Assembly: GCF_964656455.1 (NCBI RefSeq) | Contig: NC_135721.1 | Coordinates: 82,130,754-82,194,753, forward strand | DNA from: Halichoerus grypus | Lineage: Eukaryota > Chordata > Mammalia > Carnivora > Phocidae | Length of the DNA: 64,000 nt | Reading direction: 5' to 3' | Shown: positions 23,245 through 35,400 of the stretch, in pieces | Position numbering within the stretch: the stretch's first letter is position 1 | Layout of the letters: every line of letters starts with the position of its first letter | The notes under the pieces: generated by a model | The model's input: the letters and a program-made list of their open reading frames with translations, nothing else | Told to the model about the DNA's origin: nothing | The model's database searches: none | Program-made: the position numbers and the translations under genes

Positions 23245-25990
23245 AAAGATGTGTCAAATGCAATACTTTTCAGCATTGTGGCAGACAATAATGGGAAGAC
23301 AGAATGTCTCTTTGCATTGAGGAACCCAATGGATTAGCATGTCCACAGCGTCCATGTTGCTCTCCCACCCTGTTGTGTGTGTGAGTGCACACATGTGTAT
23401 TTGAGTGTGCCTGTGTAACTTTTAGCGGAACCATCGGTCTGAATCTAAAAGAGCAGGATCCTGGCAAAATTGAGACAGCCCAAAAATTCAGTGGACTTTA
23501 GTGACCTCAAGCAACCTCATGGCTCAGCAAACGACTGGGGTATAAAATCTTCATCTCTTTTAATGCAGTGTCTTTATAAGCAACATGCTATTTATTCTGC
23601 TTCTATCTTTCCTGACGGATAGGTGTGTATGGAATGGGACGTTTTTCTTGCTTTTTCTGCTGTTTCCTTTTCTGGAAAATAAACCTAACCACCCTGCTTT
23701 TTCATCAAATATCCACCTAAGTACATTCCTCATGCTTACTCCAAATTTTACACTTACGCCTACTGGTGTTAAAAGAGTGGAAGTCAAGCCAGCCCAGGAA
23801 GAGAGGAGAATGTGCAAGCATGGACAAATGCCCCTACCCTGTCTTAGGAATTTGTGGGTTGACTGTCCTCCACAACTCAGCCTGCACTGTATTTTGGGAG
23901 TGGATATGGTTGCAGTGGTCTAGGGGTGCCAAGAAGAGAGAGGAGAAGACCCAGCAGCAAGGACAATGCGCGCTGAGCACTTTCAAAGGGAGAGCTGAGG
24001 CAAGTGCGACTGTGTCAGAACCTCATGCTGGAAGCGTGGAGCAAAGCTGGGATGGGCTTGCATTATCTACATGCAATACAGAACAGCAAGAGCAGTGTCT
24101 TCATGTGCATGTGTCTGGCATGAGAATGCAGGGGTGGGACCATCACTGTCTACAGCAGAGGCAAAGTCCTAGCCAGAGCAGGGAGAGCAAGACTGGGGTC
24201 AGAGGGACTCCTCATTTTGGGTCATAGGTGAGTTAAGGCTGTTGGCTGAAGACCACTATGGAGCCAGAGGGCAAGGGTGAGCTTTCAGAGTTTCTCCTGC
24301 TCAAAGAAAGCATCCCCACTGACATCCCATCTGGTGTTGTACAAATTTGGAAGAAGCACCACTTCCTCTGATCATTTCATGCCCTATCAGCTGAAAATTT
24401 CTTGGAGTAAATATATGAATCTCTGAAAGCTATGAGATGCCTGTCACTCCCTGGAGTTGTGCAGTGCACAACCTCCAAGACCTGATATGGCAACCTGGAG
24501 TCATAGTTGCTGCTGTTGCTATTCCAGGGATTTGGTTTCTGTGGTGGGCTCCTATGGGACGGAGCCAATGTATCAGGAGAACTGGACATGAACCCCATTG
24601 TTCAGGAGCACTGAGGCCAGAGATGGTATTACCAAAATGACACTGAGCAAATCTGGCTGGCCAGGATCATTGCTGGCCTAAATATTCCTTGAATGGGACT
24701 TGCCAGGTCATACAAGGATCCAGGCCCACTTCTGTGAACATTTGGAGGTGACTGGTCAGCCTCAAGAATGAAGAACATGGCTGTAGAGAATGCATGGATG
24801 CTTTTGAAGACCTATCTTGGGGAAAAAAAAAAAAAAGGAGAGTTTGGAAAGCAATGAGTTAAGCATTTGTTTCAAAGATTTAGTAAAAGTATGGCTGAAT
24901 AACCCCAAGCTAGGGTGAGAGGAAATAATAAAGAAGAAACTGACCCAGTCAGGAAAAGTGAGTTTGTTGTGTTTCTCTGTCTCTCTGTCTCTGTCAGCGT
25001 CTTTCTGTCTGTCTCTCTCAAGCACCCATTCTCTTTTTCAGAAACATACCCATACCCATACACATGCTCGTATTCTTGAAACCTTCTGTCCATGGCTTAA
25101 GGGAGGAAATTTGCAATGTCTGACCTACTTCCCAACATTGAAATTGTATAAAAATAGAAATGCCCATACATACTCTGTCAAGGAAATTTTGGGGACGACT
25201 TGGTTAAATCCACCGTTGCTGGTTCTAGCAGACTAAGGCCCATCGTGGCTCTGCAGCCACTGCACATGGCCAGGAGAACAACAGTGTGCATGTGTCAGGC
25301 CAGCACATGCACGCGCCTCAGCACCCTTTATGCCCTGAGTGAAGCTTGTGGCATTTACCACCTGGGCAGCCTGGGTGATATTCTTTAAGTTTGGTGCTTA
25401 TGGCTCTGGAAACAAAAATAGAGCCATCAGGGTGCTTGAGCTTGCCTCACGTTTTGTATTAGAAAGAGAGAAAGTAGATTATAGGAGGCAGCAACAATTA
25501 TATGACAATTTCCCTGGGTTACTGTAATTCAACACCCAATAATGACACATTGATTTTTAACGTCTCCCCTCCAAAAATAACTTCTCCTATGTTGCTGAAG
25601 GTAAATGCAAAATATCCAGTCAATCTAGCAAAAATAAAGTTACGTGGAAGCAAATCACTCGAGCTGAATTGGCCTCATGTAGCAATGGCTCAAGAGTCAA
25701 GAGAGGAAGCACGTACTAGAATAAGGATTATAAGGAAATTGCTTCCATGTAATCAGGGTCCAGATGGGCTGAAGTCAGAATACAGCTCCCTGATTTGCAT
25801 AACTTTTTGTTCTCTGAACCACAGGAAAGGGCTGTTCCAACATCCAAGGAAGGCTCTGAATTCAAACAAATCATTCTTGTGACCTATGGCCAATCCTTCA
25901 GCCTCGTGCAGATGTCTCCCTTCATGTACATAGAAGGAATAATCATATCACTCAAGCTCAGATGTTCACTTGGGGAATTAACTAACATTT
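23245..25990. other. Unassigned sequence, GC-richer than average
   Basis: About 2.7 kb with no recognised repeat family. It contains poly-A at 24822-24836, a CTCTGT-rich pyrimidine patch at 24965-25022, and open frames of up to 153 codons (23766-24227, plus strand) with no identifiable domain. A short hairpin-forming GTTGTGC..GCACAAC lies near 24457-24473. It could hold ancient repeats or non-coding exons, and I cannot tell which. Confidence 0.4.
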
Positions 25991-26064
25991 AAAACGCTCA
26001 TCTTATAAGAGCCATGCCATGTGAAAGGAACGTAGCTTCACGGTACAACACAACAGTTCATGAA

Positions 26065-26235
26065 AGGAGGCTGTGCTGTGTGGCAGAAAGAATGTCTCTC
26101 TAGGAGGCAGGCAATCTGGATTCTGGACCTGCTCTGCCACTGTTTCCCAGCATGACCTTGAAGGCATCACAAACACTCAAGGCTCAATTCGCTCATCTAT
26201 AAACCAAAACATCTGTATCCAAGGAGCTTGCCTTT
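26065..26235 (+). mobile_element. MIR
   Basis: The MIR order is clear: GGCAATCTGGATTCTGGACC, CTGCTCTGCCACTGTTTCCC, CATGACCTTGAAGGCATCAC, CTCAATTCGCTCATCTATAA. Diverged from consensus, without a usable reading frame. Confidence 0.75.
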
Positions 26236-26284
26236 GCTGACATGGCTACTGCACACATAACCATGTACAAATGATAGATGACGA

Positions 26285-26310
26285 GAGAGACAGGGAGAGA
26301 GAGAGAGAGA
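26285..26310. repeat. (GA)n microsatellite
   Basis: GAGAGAGACAGGGAGAGAGA is followed by more GA units. Short and slightly interrupted. Confidence 0.75.
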
Positions 26311-26392
26311 ATAGGGTTGGTTTCCCCAAACTTGTTGAAATAAAGAAGTGTTTGACATACAGGTTCTCTATGTTATTGAAAAATAGGAAATA

Positions 26393-26563
26393 GGGGCGCC
26401 TGGGTGGCTCAGTTGGTTAAGCATCTGCCTTTGACTCAGGTCGTGATCCCGGGGTCCTGGGATGGAGTCTCGCATCGGGCTCCCTGCTCAGCGGGGAGTC
26501 TGCCCCTCTGCCGCTCTCCCCACTTGTGCTTTCTCTCTCAAATAATAAAAATCTTTAAAAAAA
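26393..26563 (+). mobile_element. Carnivore tRNA-Lys SINE (SINEC)
   Basis: It has a near-consensus head (GGGGCGCCTGGGTGGCTCAG) and GTTGGTTAAGCATCTGCC. CCCTGCTCAGCGGGGAGTCT follows, then a shortened CT-rich part, TCTCTCTCAAATAATAAAAA and poly-A. The target duplication is weak (GAAAAATA-like A-rich flanks). Confidence 0.93.
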
Positions 26564-26761
26564 GAAAATATACCAATAAACATAATAAAAATGTTACTGC
26601 GCAAAAGTTGTCACAGATAACGGACAGTTGCCTAAGCTGAGGTCATTTGCAAACACAATCAGTTAATGAGGCCCTACCACACATTAAAAAATAGAATCTT
26701 TGAAATACAGTATTGAACAAATAATGCTTTAAAAGACATCCCAGAACCACACTTTATTTTT

Positions 26762-26930
26762 TTTAAGATTTTATTTATTTATTCGAGAGAGAGAGCATGA
26801 GAGGGGGGAGGGTCAGAGGGAGAAGCAGACTCTCCACTGAGCAGGGAGCCCGATGTGGGACTTGATCCCGGAACTTGACATCATGACCTGAGCAGAAGGC
26901 AGACGCTTAACTGAGACACCCAGGCACCCC
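26762..26930 (-). mobile_element. Carnivore tRNA-Lys SINE (SINEC), antisense
   Basis: It contains AAGATTTTATTTATTTATTC, AGACTCTCCACTGAGCAGGG and the head complement GACACCCAGGCACCCC. A few bases are deleted inside the head (TTAACTGAGACACCC). A perfect 19-bp target duplication AGAACCACACTTTATTTTT (26743-26761 and 26931-26949) marks it as a recent insertion. Confidence 0.95.
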
Positions 26931-26984
26931 AGAACCACACTTTATTTTTAAATAAAAATTCAACAAAACAAGACAGTCAATTAA

Positions 26985-27175
26985 TCCCTAACACATATTT
27001 ATTTGTTGCTTCATGTAACAAGTATCTATACAGCAACACCTACTACGTGCCAGATGCTGTGCTGACAGCACCACAGGGAATTGAACAAAGTAAGTCCACT
27101 CACTTGTTCTGTTTGATGGAGTATGAAATCTAGGGGGAGAAAGACAACAAAAAATAAAACGATGCACACATCCCC
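26985..27175 (-). mobile_element. L2 LINE 3' end, antisense
   Basis: The plus strand shows TATTTATTTGTTGCTTCATG, ACACCTACTACGTGCCAGAT, GCTGTGCTGACAGCACCAC, and later TCTAGGGGGAGAAAGACAAC. This is the usual complement of the L2 3' end. Confidence 0.65.
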
Positions 27176-27563
27176 ATCCTTGGACTGTGGGTTCCAGTTG
27201 CCTTCCCCAGTCCCAGAGCTGCTCCAGGGACACAGCCTCGAGATAGTGATGCAGTGTTGAGAACACCTGCACAGTATATGTGACTGAACCCAGGTAAGGC
27301 CTCTTCCTGAACTTTTATGATTTGGTGGGTGGGTGCGGAAATCTGCTCCTCTTGCTTGCAGCCCCCAAGACCAGCCTTGAATGTAAGTTTTCTTGCTGAA
27401 TAAACCTGCCAACCTGGAGTGGCTGTCTTTCTTCAGTCTCTCTCTGCCCTCTTCCCATGGGAGCCAGTTTCAGATTACTCCCAGGAAGCTCCGGAGGAGG
27501 TTGCAAACACTAGAGCAGACACCTGCTATGAGGCTAAACCCAGTGAGTTGGGGGCAGCTGGGG

Positions 27564-27757
27564 TGGTGCCTAGGTGGCTCAGCCTGGTTAAGCATCTGAT
27601 TTCATCTCAGGTTGGGATCTCAGGGTCCTGGCTGCATCGGGTTCCCTGCTCAGAGGAGAGTCTGCTTGGCCCTCTCCCTCCGCCCCTCCCCCAGCTTGTG
27701 CTCTCTCTGTCTCTCTCTCAAATAAATAAATAAAATCTTTAAAACAAACCCAAAAGA
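27564..27757 (+). mobile_element. Carnivore tRNA-Lys SINE (SINEC)
   Basis: The head is GGTGGTGCCTAGGTGGCTCAG-like from 27564, followed by TTCCCTGCTCAGAGGAGAGT, CTCCCTCCGCCCCTCCCCC and TCTCTCTCAAATAAATAAAT. The target duplication is GGCAGCTGGGG (27553-27563 and 27758-27768). Confidence 0.93.
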
Positions 27758-27989
27758 GGCAGCTGGGGGGACTATTGTAGGTAGCATGGTGGCATCAATG
27801 GGGTTGCTGCCCATACTGTACCCTCTTACACTTTCTTCTATGCTCCCAGGGCTGGAACTGAGAACTTGCAGTTCCTTGGCATGTTTTCTTCCCACAGGAG
27901 CACACAAGGTCTCTCTGATGAGATGCTTGAATCAGTGAAAAAGTGAGCCATGCGGATATGTGAGGTATTTCCAGGCAAAGCCAGGAGTG

Positions 27990-28265
27990 TGTGCCAAGGC
28001 AGGATGCCAGGAGTGTGACAGAGGCCAGGGGAAATAATAAATGGACACTGTCTTTAAAGAGGAGGAGGCAAAAACAAAAGGAAGCCAGAAGTAAGTATTC
28101 TTTATAAGTTGGAAGGACAGCAGAGGAAGAGATTAATTCACCTGCCAAGACAATGCAACATTCAGGATCGATGTTGAAGAACACTGGCAGGATGGACAGA
28201 GTTCTTGTCGAGGGAGCACCATGAGTGAAGGCACGGAGAGAGGAGTCTACAGAACGTGTCCTGCT
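27990..28265 (-). mobile_element. L2-like LINE relic, antisense
   Basis: The plus strand ends GGAGCACCATGAGTGAAGGC and then ACGGAGAGAGGAGTCTACAG, resembling the complement of the upstream L2 3' region (the ATGAGCAAAGGC block). Probably the distal part of the copy at 26985, separated by the SINE at 27564. Confidence 0.4.
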
Positions 28266-28489
28266 AATCCTAAAGTAGGACAGAGAAATGATGTGTCACT
28301 TCTCCTGCCCTAACCTGCATATAACTACCGTCACTTTACTTCATTATGCCTTCTTAAAGAGTTGAATGAGGACTGCACGAAGCAGGGCTGCACAGCACAA
28401 AATAGAAATGGAAGAAAACAGAACACCTGTTTTTACAGAAGCACTTGCTGTAGCTAAAAAGACAAGCTATGCATGCGTGAGATAGCCCT

Positions 28490-28680
28490 GTGTTCAGACA
28501 TGTTCTATTCAAAGGTCAGGATACCTGGGTGGGAGTCCCTGCTTGGCCACCTCCTGGCCATAACTTCAGTGGTGTTCCTCTGTCTGTGTCTCAGTTTCCT
28601 TATCTGTGAAGGAAAAATGTAACATAAGCACGTCATCTGCTCCCAGTAGGCACTCAGTGAATGTTAGCTATTACTTATCC
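28490..28680 (+). mobile_element. MIR
   Basis: GGAGTCCCTGCTTGGCCACC, TCTGTGTCTCAGTTTCCTTA, TCTGTGAAGG, then GTAGGCACTCAGTGAATGTT and AGCTATTACTTATCC. Core and tail are both present. Confidence 0.8.
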
Positions 28681-29360
28681 TTCTTCTCCTGCCTTTTCTC
28701 CTTTTCTTTCCCCTTTATTACTATTACTTTTCCTTTCCAGAAGACATCACTTTTAATTTTTGAACAAAGCCAAAGCCTATTCCTGGCCTGTTGTTCATCG
28801 TAATCCATCTACCTCATCTACCAGAAGGCTCTTCAAGTATGCAACCACATTTTTGGGTGTATAACTGACTTCTTGGGGATATTTCTCCAAATACATTTGA
28901 CCCTTGAACAACATGGGTTTGAACTGTGTCGGTCTACTTATAAGCAAATTGTTTTAATAAATATATTGGAAAAATTTTTGGAGATTTGTGACAGTGTGAA
29001 AAATCTTGCAGATGAACCACATAGCTTATAAATATTGAAAAAATTAAAAGTTAGGAGTCTCATAAATGCATAAAATATATGCAGATGCAATTCTGTTTTA
29101 TCATTGACTACCATAAAATATCTAAAATCTATTATAAAAAGTTAAAATTTATCAAAACTTATGCACACAAATACTATACATTATCTTTTCATTTTTGATG
29201 CTCAGTGCTAATAATACATGTACCATCTATGGTGTTTTGTATCATATAAGACAATACTGACGTAGGTACTAACAGATGATTAGTCTTACAGATAGCTGAT
29301 GTAAACTTACCGTAGAGCTAAATACAGGACAGTACGGTAAATAACATTTTATTTTATCTC

Positions 29361-29371
29361 TAGCTTACTTT
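29361..29371. repeat. Target-site duplication of the U2 retropseudogene, left copy
   Basis: TAGCTTACTTT, repeated at 29579-29589. Confidence 0.85.
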
Positions 29372-29389
29372 TTCTTTATCCCCCGATGA

Positions 29390-29577
29390 GGGTGCACCGT
29401 TCCTGGAATTACTGCAATACCAGGTTGATGCATGAAGTGGACAGAGCAAGCTCCTATTCCATCTCCTTGTTCTAAAAATCCATGTAGTATATTGTCCTTG
29501 GATTGAGGATGTTTCAGATATTAAACTGATAAGAAAAGATACTACACTTGATTTTAGCCAAAAGGCCGAGAAGTGAC
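29390..29577 (-). pseudogene. U2 small nuclear RNA pseudogene
   Basis: Read on the minus strand, the 188 bases follow U2 snRNA from end to end. The 5' end has TTCTCGGCCTTTTGGCTAAA, and the branch-point-recognition region lies next in a GTGTAGTATCTTTTCTTATC context. Later come GATGGAATAGGAGCTTGCTC, ACCTGGTATTGCAGTA and GGAACGGTGCACCC. Functional U2 pairs with the intron branch point in the major spliceosome. About 20 substitutions are scattered through this copy, including changes in the conserved 5' domain, and no snRNA promoter (DSE/PSE) was seen next to it, so it is a pseudogene. An 11-bp target duplication TAGCTTACTTT flanks it (29361-29371, 29579-29589), indicating L1-driven retroposition into the Tigger-like element. 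Between the U2 3' end and the left duplication lie 18 extra bases that are not part of mature U2. Confidence 0.95.
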
Positions 29578-29578
29578 A

Positions 29579-29589
29579 TAGCTTACTTT
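29579..29589. repeat. Target-site duplication of the U2 retropseudogene, right copy
   Basis: TAGCTTACTTT, matching 29361-29371. Confidence 0.85.
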
Positions 29590-29606
29590 ATTATAAGAAT
29601 ACAGTA

Positions 29607-30829
29607 GATCTGGAGGAGCAAGATGGCAGAGGAGTAGGAGACCTGGATTTCGTCTGGTCTCAGGAACTCAGCTGGATAGGGATCAAAACATTCTGAACAC
29701 CTACAAACTCAACAGGAGATCAAAGAAAAGATAGCAACAACTCTGAACAGAAAAGTGACCACTTTCTGGAAGGTAGAACGTGCGGAGAAGTGAATCCGAG
29801 GTGATATTCGGGAGGATAGATGGCGGGGAAGGGGGCCTCCGTCTGCTGCTTCTGGCAAGTGATAGAGCTGTGGAGCACAAAATCGGAACTTTTAGAAGTT
29901 GGTTCCGCTGAGGAACGTCGCTCCAGTGGTTAAGCAGGGGGTGGAACCCTCGGGGACAGTGTGGTCTCAGGACCCTCGGGGTCACAGGAAGACTGGGGAT
30001 GCCTGAGTGCGGCAGAGCTCCCAGGTATCGGAGCAGGGAAACCAGCTGCAGAGACGGAGCCGAGGCACGGGCTCTCAGCTCCGGGTTGCCATAAACGGTG
30101 ATCCACGGCACAGTCGGGCCACTGCTCCTCCAGCAGGGACCCAACAAGCGGCAGATCCGGGGAGACTCTCCTTCTTCCCCCGGGAGGAGCGGCGCAGGAG
30201 CGCACCGCGGGGATCTGCTGGGTTTGGAGACTCCACCCGGGGTCAGGTGCCAGAGATAGAAACGCGCGGTCACAGGCCAGGTGAGCACGGAGTGTGGCTG
30301 GAGACCGGGGAGACGGGAGTGACTGACTGCTTTTCTCTGGGGGCTCACTGAGGAGCGGGGCCCCGAGTTCTCGGCTCCTCCAGGGCGGAGATTGGGAGGC
30401 TGCCATTTTCACTCTCGTCCTCCAAAGCTGTACGGAAAGCTTGCAGGGAACAAAAGCTCCCGAGAGCAAACCCGAGCAGATTACTTAGCCCAGACCCGGC
30501 AAGGGCGGGGCAATTCCGCTTCCAGCAAAGACATTTGGGAACCACGGCAACAGGCCCCTCCCCCAGAAGATCAGCTAGAACAGCCAGCCAAGACCAAGTT
30601 TACCGATCAATGAGAACGGCAGAACTCCAGCGCTAGGGGAATAATGCACATAGAATCCATTGCTTTTTTACCATGATTCTTTAGTCTTCCAAAGTTAATT
30701 TTTTTAACTATCTTTTTTTTTCCCTTTTTCAACCAACATCTTATCAATCCCTTTAAAAAAAAAAAAACATTTTTATTTTTCATTTTTAGAGTCATATTCC
30801 ATCCCTTCATAGTAGTTACCCTTATTTTT

Positions 30830-30863
<34 letters not shown>

Positions 30864-31435
30864 TTGTTCTCTCTTTAGAATTTTGAGACACAGTTTCTTC
30901 TAACAGATAAAAATATACCCTAAATCTCTAGTGTATGGCTTTGTTCTAGTTTCCTGCCTGATCACATTCTCTCCCTTTTTTTCCTTTTTTTTAAAAATAC
31001 AATTCTTTCTTTTTTCAAACAACTTGTCAATTCCTTTTATAAAATTTTTTACAATTTTCATCTTTACAGTCATATTCCATCCCTTCATCATATCAACCCT
31101 TATTTTGGTACATATATAAGTTTTTCTTTCTTTAAAACTTTGGGAGGCACTTTCTTCTAACAGATCAAAATACACCCAGAATCTAGTGTGTGGCACTGAT
31201 CTATGCACCAGCCTGATCATATTTGATCATATTCTGGGGTTTTTTTGTTTTGTTCTGTTTTTGTTTGCTTTTATCTTTTTCTTTTTCTTTTCTTTTTCTT
31301 TTTCTTTTTTCTTTCTTTCCCTTTCTTTTCCCCTGGCTTCAGGTCTTTTCTGATTTGTGTAGAGTATATTTTCTGGGGATGTTGTTACCCTGTTAGCATT
31401 TTGTTCTCTCATTCATCTATTCTCCTCTGGACAAA
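29607..31435 (+). promoter_or_regulatory. L1 5' untranslated region with internal promoter
   Basis: The first ~950 bases are GC- and CpG-rich, with clusters such as GGAGCGGCGCAGGAGCGCAC near 30184. This contrasts sharply with the AT-rich surroundings. The later part (30690-31420) is pyrimidine-rich with T-runs, a (TA)n stretch at 30834-30861 and two diverged copies of a segment containing ATTCCATCCCTTCATMRT-type sequence (near 30795 and 31075). L1 5'UTRs carry the sense Pol II promoter, often with antisense activity. Minus-strand open frames of 215 and 179 codons overlap here (29701-30348, 29930-30469). Confidence 0.8.
30834..30861. repeat. (TA)n microsatellite inside the L1 5'UTR
   Basis: About 14 perfect TA units. 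Confidence 0.9.
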
Positions 31436-32344
31436 ATGAAAAGATGGAAAAATCACCTCAACAAAAAGAACAAGAGGTAGTACCGACTGCCAGGGACCTA
31501 CTCAATAAAGACATTAGTATGATGTCTGATCTAGAGTTCAGACTCATGACTTTAAAGATACTAGTTGGGCTTGAAAAAAGCATGGAAGTTATTAGAGAAA
31601 CGCTTTCTGGAGAAATAAAAGAACTAAAATCTAACCAAGTCGAAATCAAAAAGGCTATTAAGGAGGTGCAATCCAAAATGGGGGCACTAACTGCTAGGAT
31701 AAATGAGGCAGAAGAGAAAATCAGTGAGATAGAAGACCAAAGGATGGAAAATAAAGAAGCTGAGAAAAAGATATAAACAACTACGGGATCACGAGGACAG
31801 AATCTGAGAGAGAAGCAATACCATAAGACAAAACAACATTAGAATAATTGGGATCCCAGAAGAAGAAGAAAGAGAGAGAGGGGCAGAAGGTATATTGGAG
31901 CAAATTATAGCAGAGAACTTCCCTAATTTGGGGAAGGAAACAGGCATCAAAATCCAGGCAGCACAAAGAACCCCTCTCAAAATCAATAAAAATAGGTCAA
32001 CACCCTGACAGCTAATAGTAAAACTTACGAGTCTCAGAGACAAAGAGAAAATGCTGAAAGCAGCTCGGGAGAAGAGATATGTAACCTACAATGGTAGAAA
32101 CATTAGATTGGCAACAGACCTATCCACAGAGACCTGGCAGGCCAGAAAGGACTGGCAGGATATATTCAGAGCACTAAATGAGAAAAATATGCAGCCAAGA
32201 ATACTATATCCAGCTAGGCTCACTGAAAATAGAAGGAGAGATAAAAAGCTTCCAGGACAAACAAAAACTAAAGGAATTTGCAAACACGAAACCAGCTCTA
32301 CAAGAAATATTGAAAAGGGTCCTCTAAGCAAAGAGAGAGCCTAA
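31436..32344 (+). pseudogene. L1 ORF1 (RNA-binding chaperone), degraded
   Basis: ORF1p forms trimers that coat L1 RNA. The expected ATG at 31436 reads into a stop after about 14 codons. The main frame is open from an ATG at 31444 to a stop at 31774-31776 and encodes 110 residues, with an N-terminal SPQQKEQE..PTARDLLNKD and then a heptad-rich coiled coil (about residues 40-110, KEVQSKMGALTARINEAEEK). The middle (31777-32050) is out of frame or interrupted. The C-terminal domain reopens at 32051-32344, with MLKAAREKRYVTYNGRNIRL and STETWQARKDWQDIFRALNE, followed by QPRILYPARL, the conserved ORF1p end. I infer a one-base deletion near the start and a short deletion around 31772. Not functional. 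Confidence 0.9.
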
Positions 32345-32408
32345 AAGCAACATAGACCAGAAAGGAACAGAGACAATATACAGTAACAGTCACCTTACAG
32401 GAAATACA

Positions 32409-35400
32409 ATGGCACTAAATTCCTATCTTTCAAGAGTTACCCTGAATGTAAATGGGCTAAATGCCCCAATCAAAAGACACAGGCTATCAGATTGGATTAA
32501 AAAAACAAGACCCATTGATATGCTGTCTGCAAGAGACTCATTTAAACCCAAAGAAACCGCCAGATTGAAAGTGAGGGGGTGGAAAACCATTTACCATGCT
32601 AATGGACACTAAAAGAAAGCTGGTTGGCAATCCTTATATCAGACAAATTAGATTTTAAACCAAAGACTGTAATAAGAGAAGAGGAAGGACACTATATCCT
32701 TCTTAACAGGTCCATCCAACAAGAAGATCTAACAATTGTAAATATCTATGCCCCTAACATGGGAGCAGCCAATTATATAGGCAATTAAGAACAAAAGCAA
32801 AAAAACACATTGACAACAATATAATAATAGTGGGGGACTTTAACACCCCCCTCATTGAAATGGACAGATCATCTAAGCAAGAGATCAACAAGGAAATAAA
32901 GACTTTAAATGACACACTAGACCAAATGGACATCACAGACATATTCAGAACATTCCATCCCAAAGCAACAGAATACACATTCTTCTCTAGTGCCCATGGA
33001 ACATTCTCCAGAATCAATCACATCCTAGGTCATAAGTCAGGTCTCAACCGGTATCAAAAGTTTGGGATCATTCCCTGCCTATTTTCAGACCACAATGCTT
33101 TGAAACTAGAACTCAATCACAAGAGGAAAGTCGGAAAGAACTCAAACACATGGAGGCTAAAGAGCATCCTACTAAAGAATGAATGGGTCAACCAGGAAAT
33201 TAAAGAAGAATTAAAAAAATTCATGGAAACCAATGAAAATGAAAACACAACTGTTCCAAATCTTTGGGACGCAGCAAAGGCAGTCCTAAGAGGAAAGTAT
33301 ATAGGAATACAAGACTTTCTCAAGAAATAAAAAAGGTCTCAAATACACAGCCTAAAACTACACCTAAAGAAGCTAGAGAAAAAACAGCAAATAAAGCCTA
33401 AACCCAGCAGGAGAAGAGAAATAATAAAGATGAGAGCAGAAATCAATGAAATAGAAACCAAAAGAACAGTAGAACAGATCAACGAAACTAGGAGCTGGTT
33501 CTTTGAGAGAATTAACAAGATTGATAAACCCCTGGCCAGACTTATCAAAAAGAAAACAAAATCACCCAAATCAACAAAATCATGAATGAAAGAGGAAAGA
33601 TCACAACCAACACCAAAGAAATACAAACAATTATAAGAACATAGTATGAACAACTCTATGCCAGCAAATTAGATAACCTGGAAGAAATGCATGCATTCCT
33701 AGAGATGCATCAAATACCAAAACTGAACCAGCAAGAAATAGAAAACCTGAACAGACCTATAACCACTGAGGAAATATAAGCAGTCATCAAAAATCTCCCA
33801 ACAAACAAGAGCCAGGGCCAGATGGCTTCTCAGGGGAATTCTACCAAACATTTAAAGAAGAATTAATACCTATTCTTCTGAAACTGTTCCAAAAAATAGA
33901 AATGGAAGGAAAACTTCCAAACTCGTTTTCTGAGGCCAACATTACCTTGATCCCAAAACCAGACAAAGACCCCATCAAAAAGGAGAATTACAGACCAATA
34001 TCCTTGATGAACATGGATGCAAAAATTCTCACCCAAATACTAGCCAATAGGATCCAACAGTACATTAAAAGGATTACTCACCACGACCAAGTGGGATGTA
34101 TCCCTGGGCTGCAAGGTTGGTTCAACATCTGCAAATCAATCAATGTGATACAATTCATTTACAAAAGAAAGAACAAGAATCATATGATCCTCTCAATAGA
34201 TGCAGAAATAGCATTTGACAAAGTACAGCATCCTTTCTTGATCAAAACTCTTCAGAGTATAGGCATAGAGGGTACATACCTCAATATCATAAAAGCCATC
34301 TATGAAAAACCCACAGCGAATATCATTCTCAATGCGGAAAAATTGAGAGCTTTCCCCCTAAGGTTAGGAACGCAGCAGGGATGTCCACTATCACCACTGC
34401 TATTCAACATAGTATTAGAAGTCCTAGCCACAGCAACCAGACAACAAAGAGAAAAAAATGCATCCAAATCAGCAAAGAAGAAGTCAAACTCTCACTCTTT
34501 GCAGATGATATGATACTTTATGTGGAAAACCCAAAAGACTCTACCCCAAAACTGCTAGAACTCATACAGGAATTCAGTAAAGTGGCAGGATATAAAATCA
34601 ATGCACAGAAATCAGTGGCATTCCTATACACTAACCACAAGACAGAAGAAAGAGAAATTAAGGAGTCGATCCCATTTACAATTGCACCCAAAACCATAAA
34701 ATACCTAGGAATAAATCTAACCAAAGAGGCAAAGAATCTGTACTCAGAAAACTATAAAATACTCATGAAAGAAATTGAGGAAGACACAAAGAAATGGGAA
34801 AACGTTCTGTGCTCATGGATTGGAAGAACAAATATCGTGAAGATGTCAATGCTACCTAGAGCAATCTACATATTCAATGCAATCCCCATCAAAATACCAT
34901 CCACTTTTTTCAAAGAAATGGAACAAATAATCCTAAAATTTGTATGGAACCAGGAAAGACCCTGAATAGCCAGAGGAATGTTGAAAAAGAAAAGCAAAGT
35001 TGGTGGCATCACAATTCCGGACTTCCAGCTCTATTACAAAGCTGTCATCATCAAGACAGTATGGTACTGGCACAAAAACAGACACATAGATCAATGGAAC
35101 AGAATAGAGAGCCCAGAAATAGACCCTCAACTCTATGGTCAACTCATCTTTGACAAAGCAGGAAAGAATGTCCAATGGAAAAAAGACAGTCTCTTCAACA
35201 AATGGTGTTGGCAAAATTGGACAGCCACATGCAGAAGAATGAAACTGGACCATTTCCTTACATCCCACACAAAAATAGACTCCAAATGGTTGAAAGACCT
35301 CAATGTGAGACAGGAGTCCATCAAAATCCTAAAGGAGAACACAGGCAGCAACCTCTTCGACCTCAGCTGCAGCAACTTCTTCCTAGAAACATCACCAAAG

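Noticed and set aside
23766..24227. 153-codon plus-strand frame as a possible gene
   Set aside because: No recognisable domain, no splice or promoter structure, and biased toward Gln/Ser/Cys as in random GC-rich sequence.
29390..29577. Functional U2 snRNA gene
   Set aside because: Many substitutions, flanking target duplications and no visible snRNA promoter make it a retropseudogene.
29701..30348. 215-codon antisense frame as an independent gene
   Set aside because: It lies wholly within the L1 5'UTR. Kept only as a finding about the L1, not annotated as a coding region.
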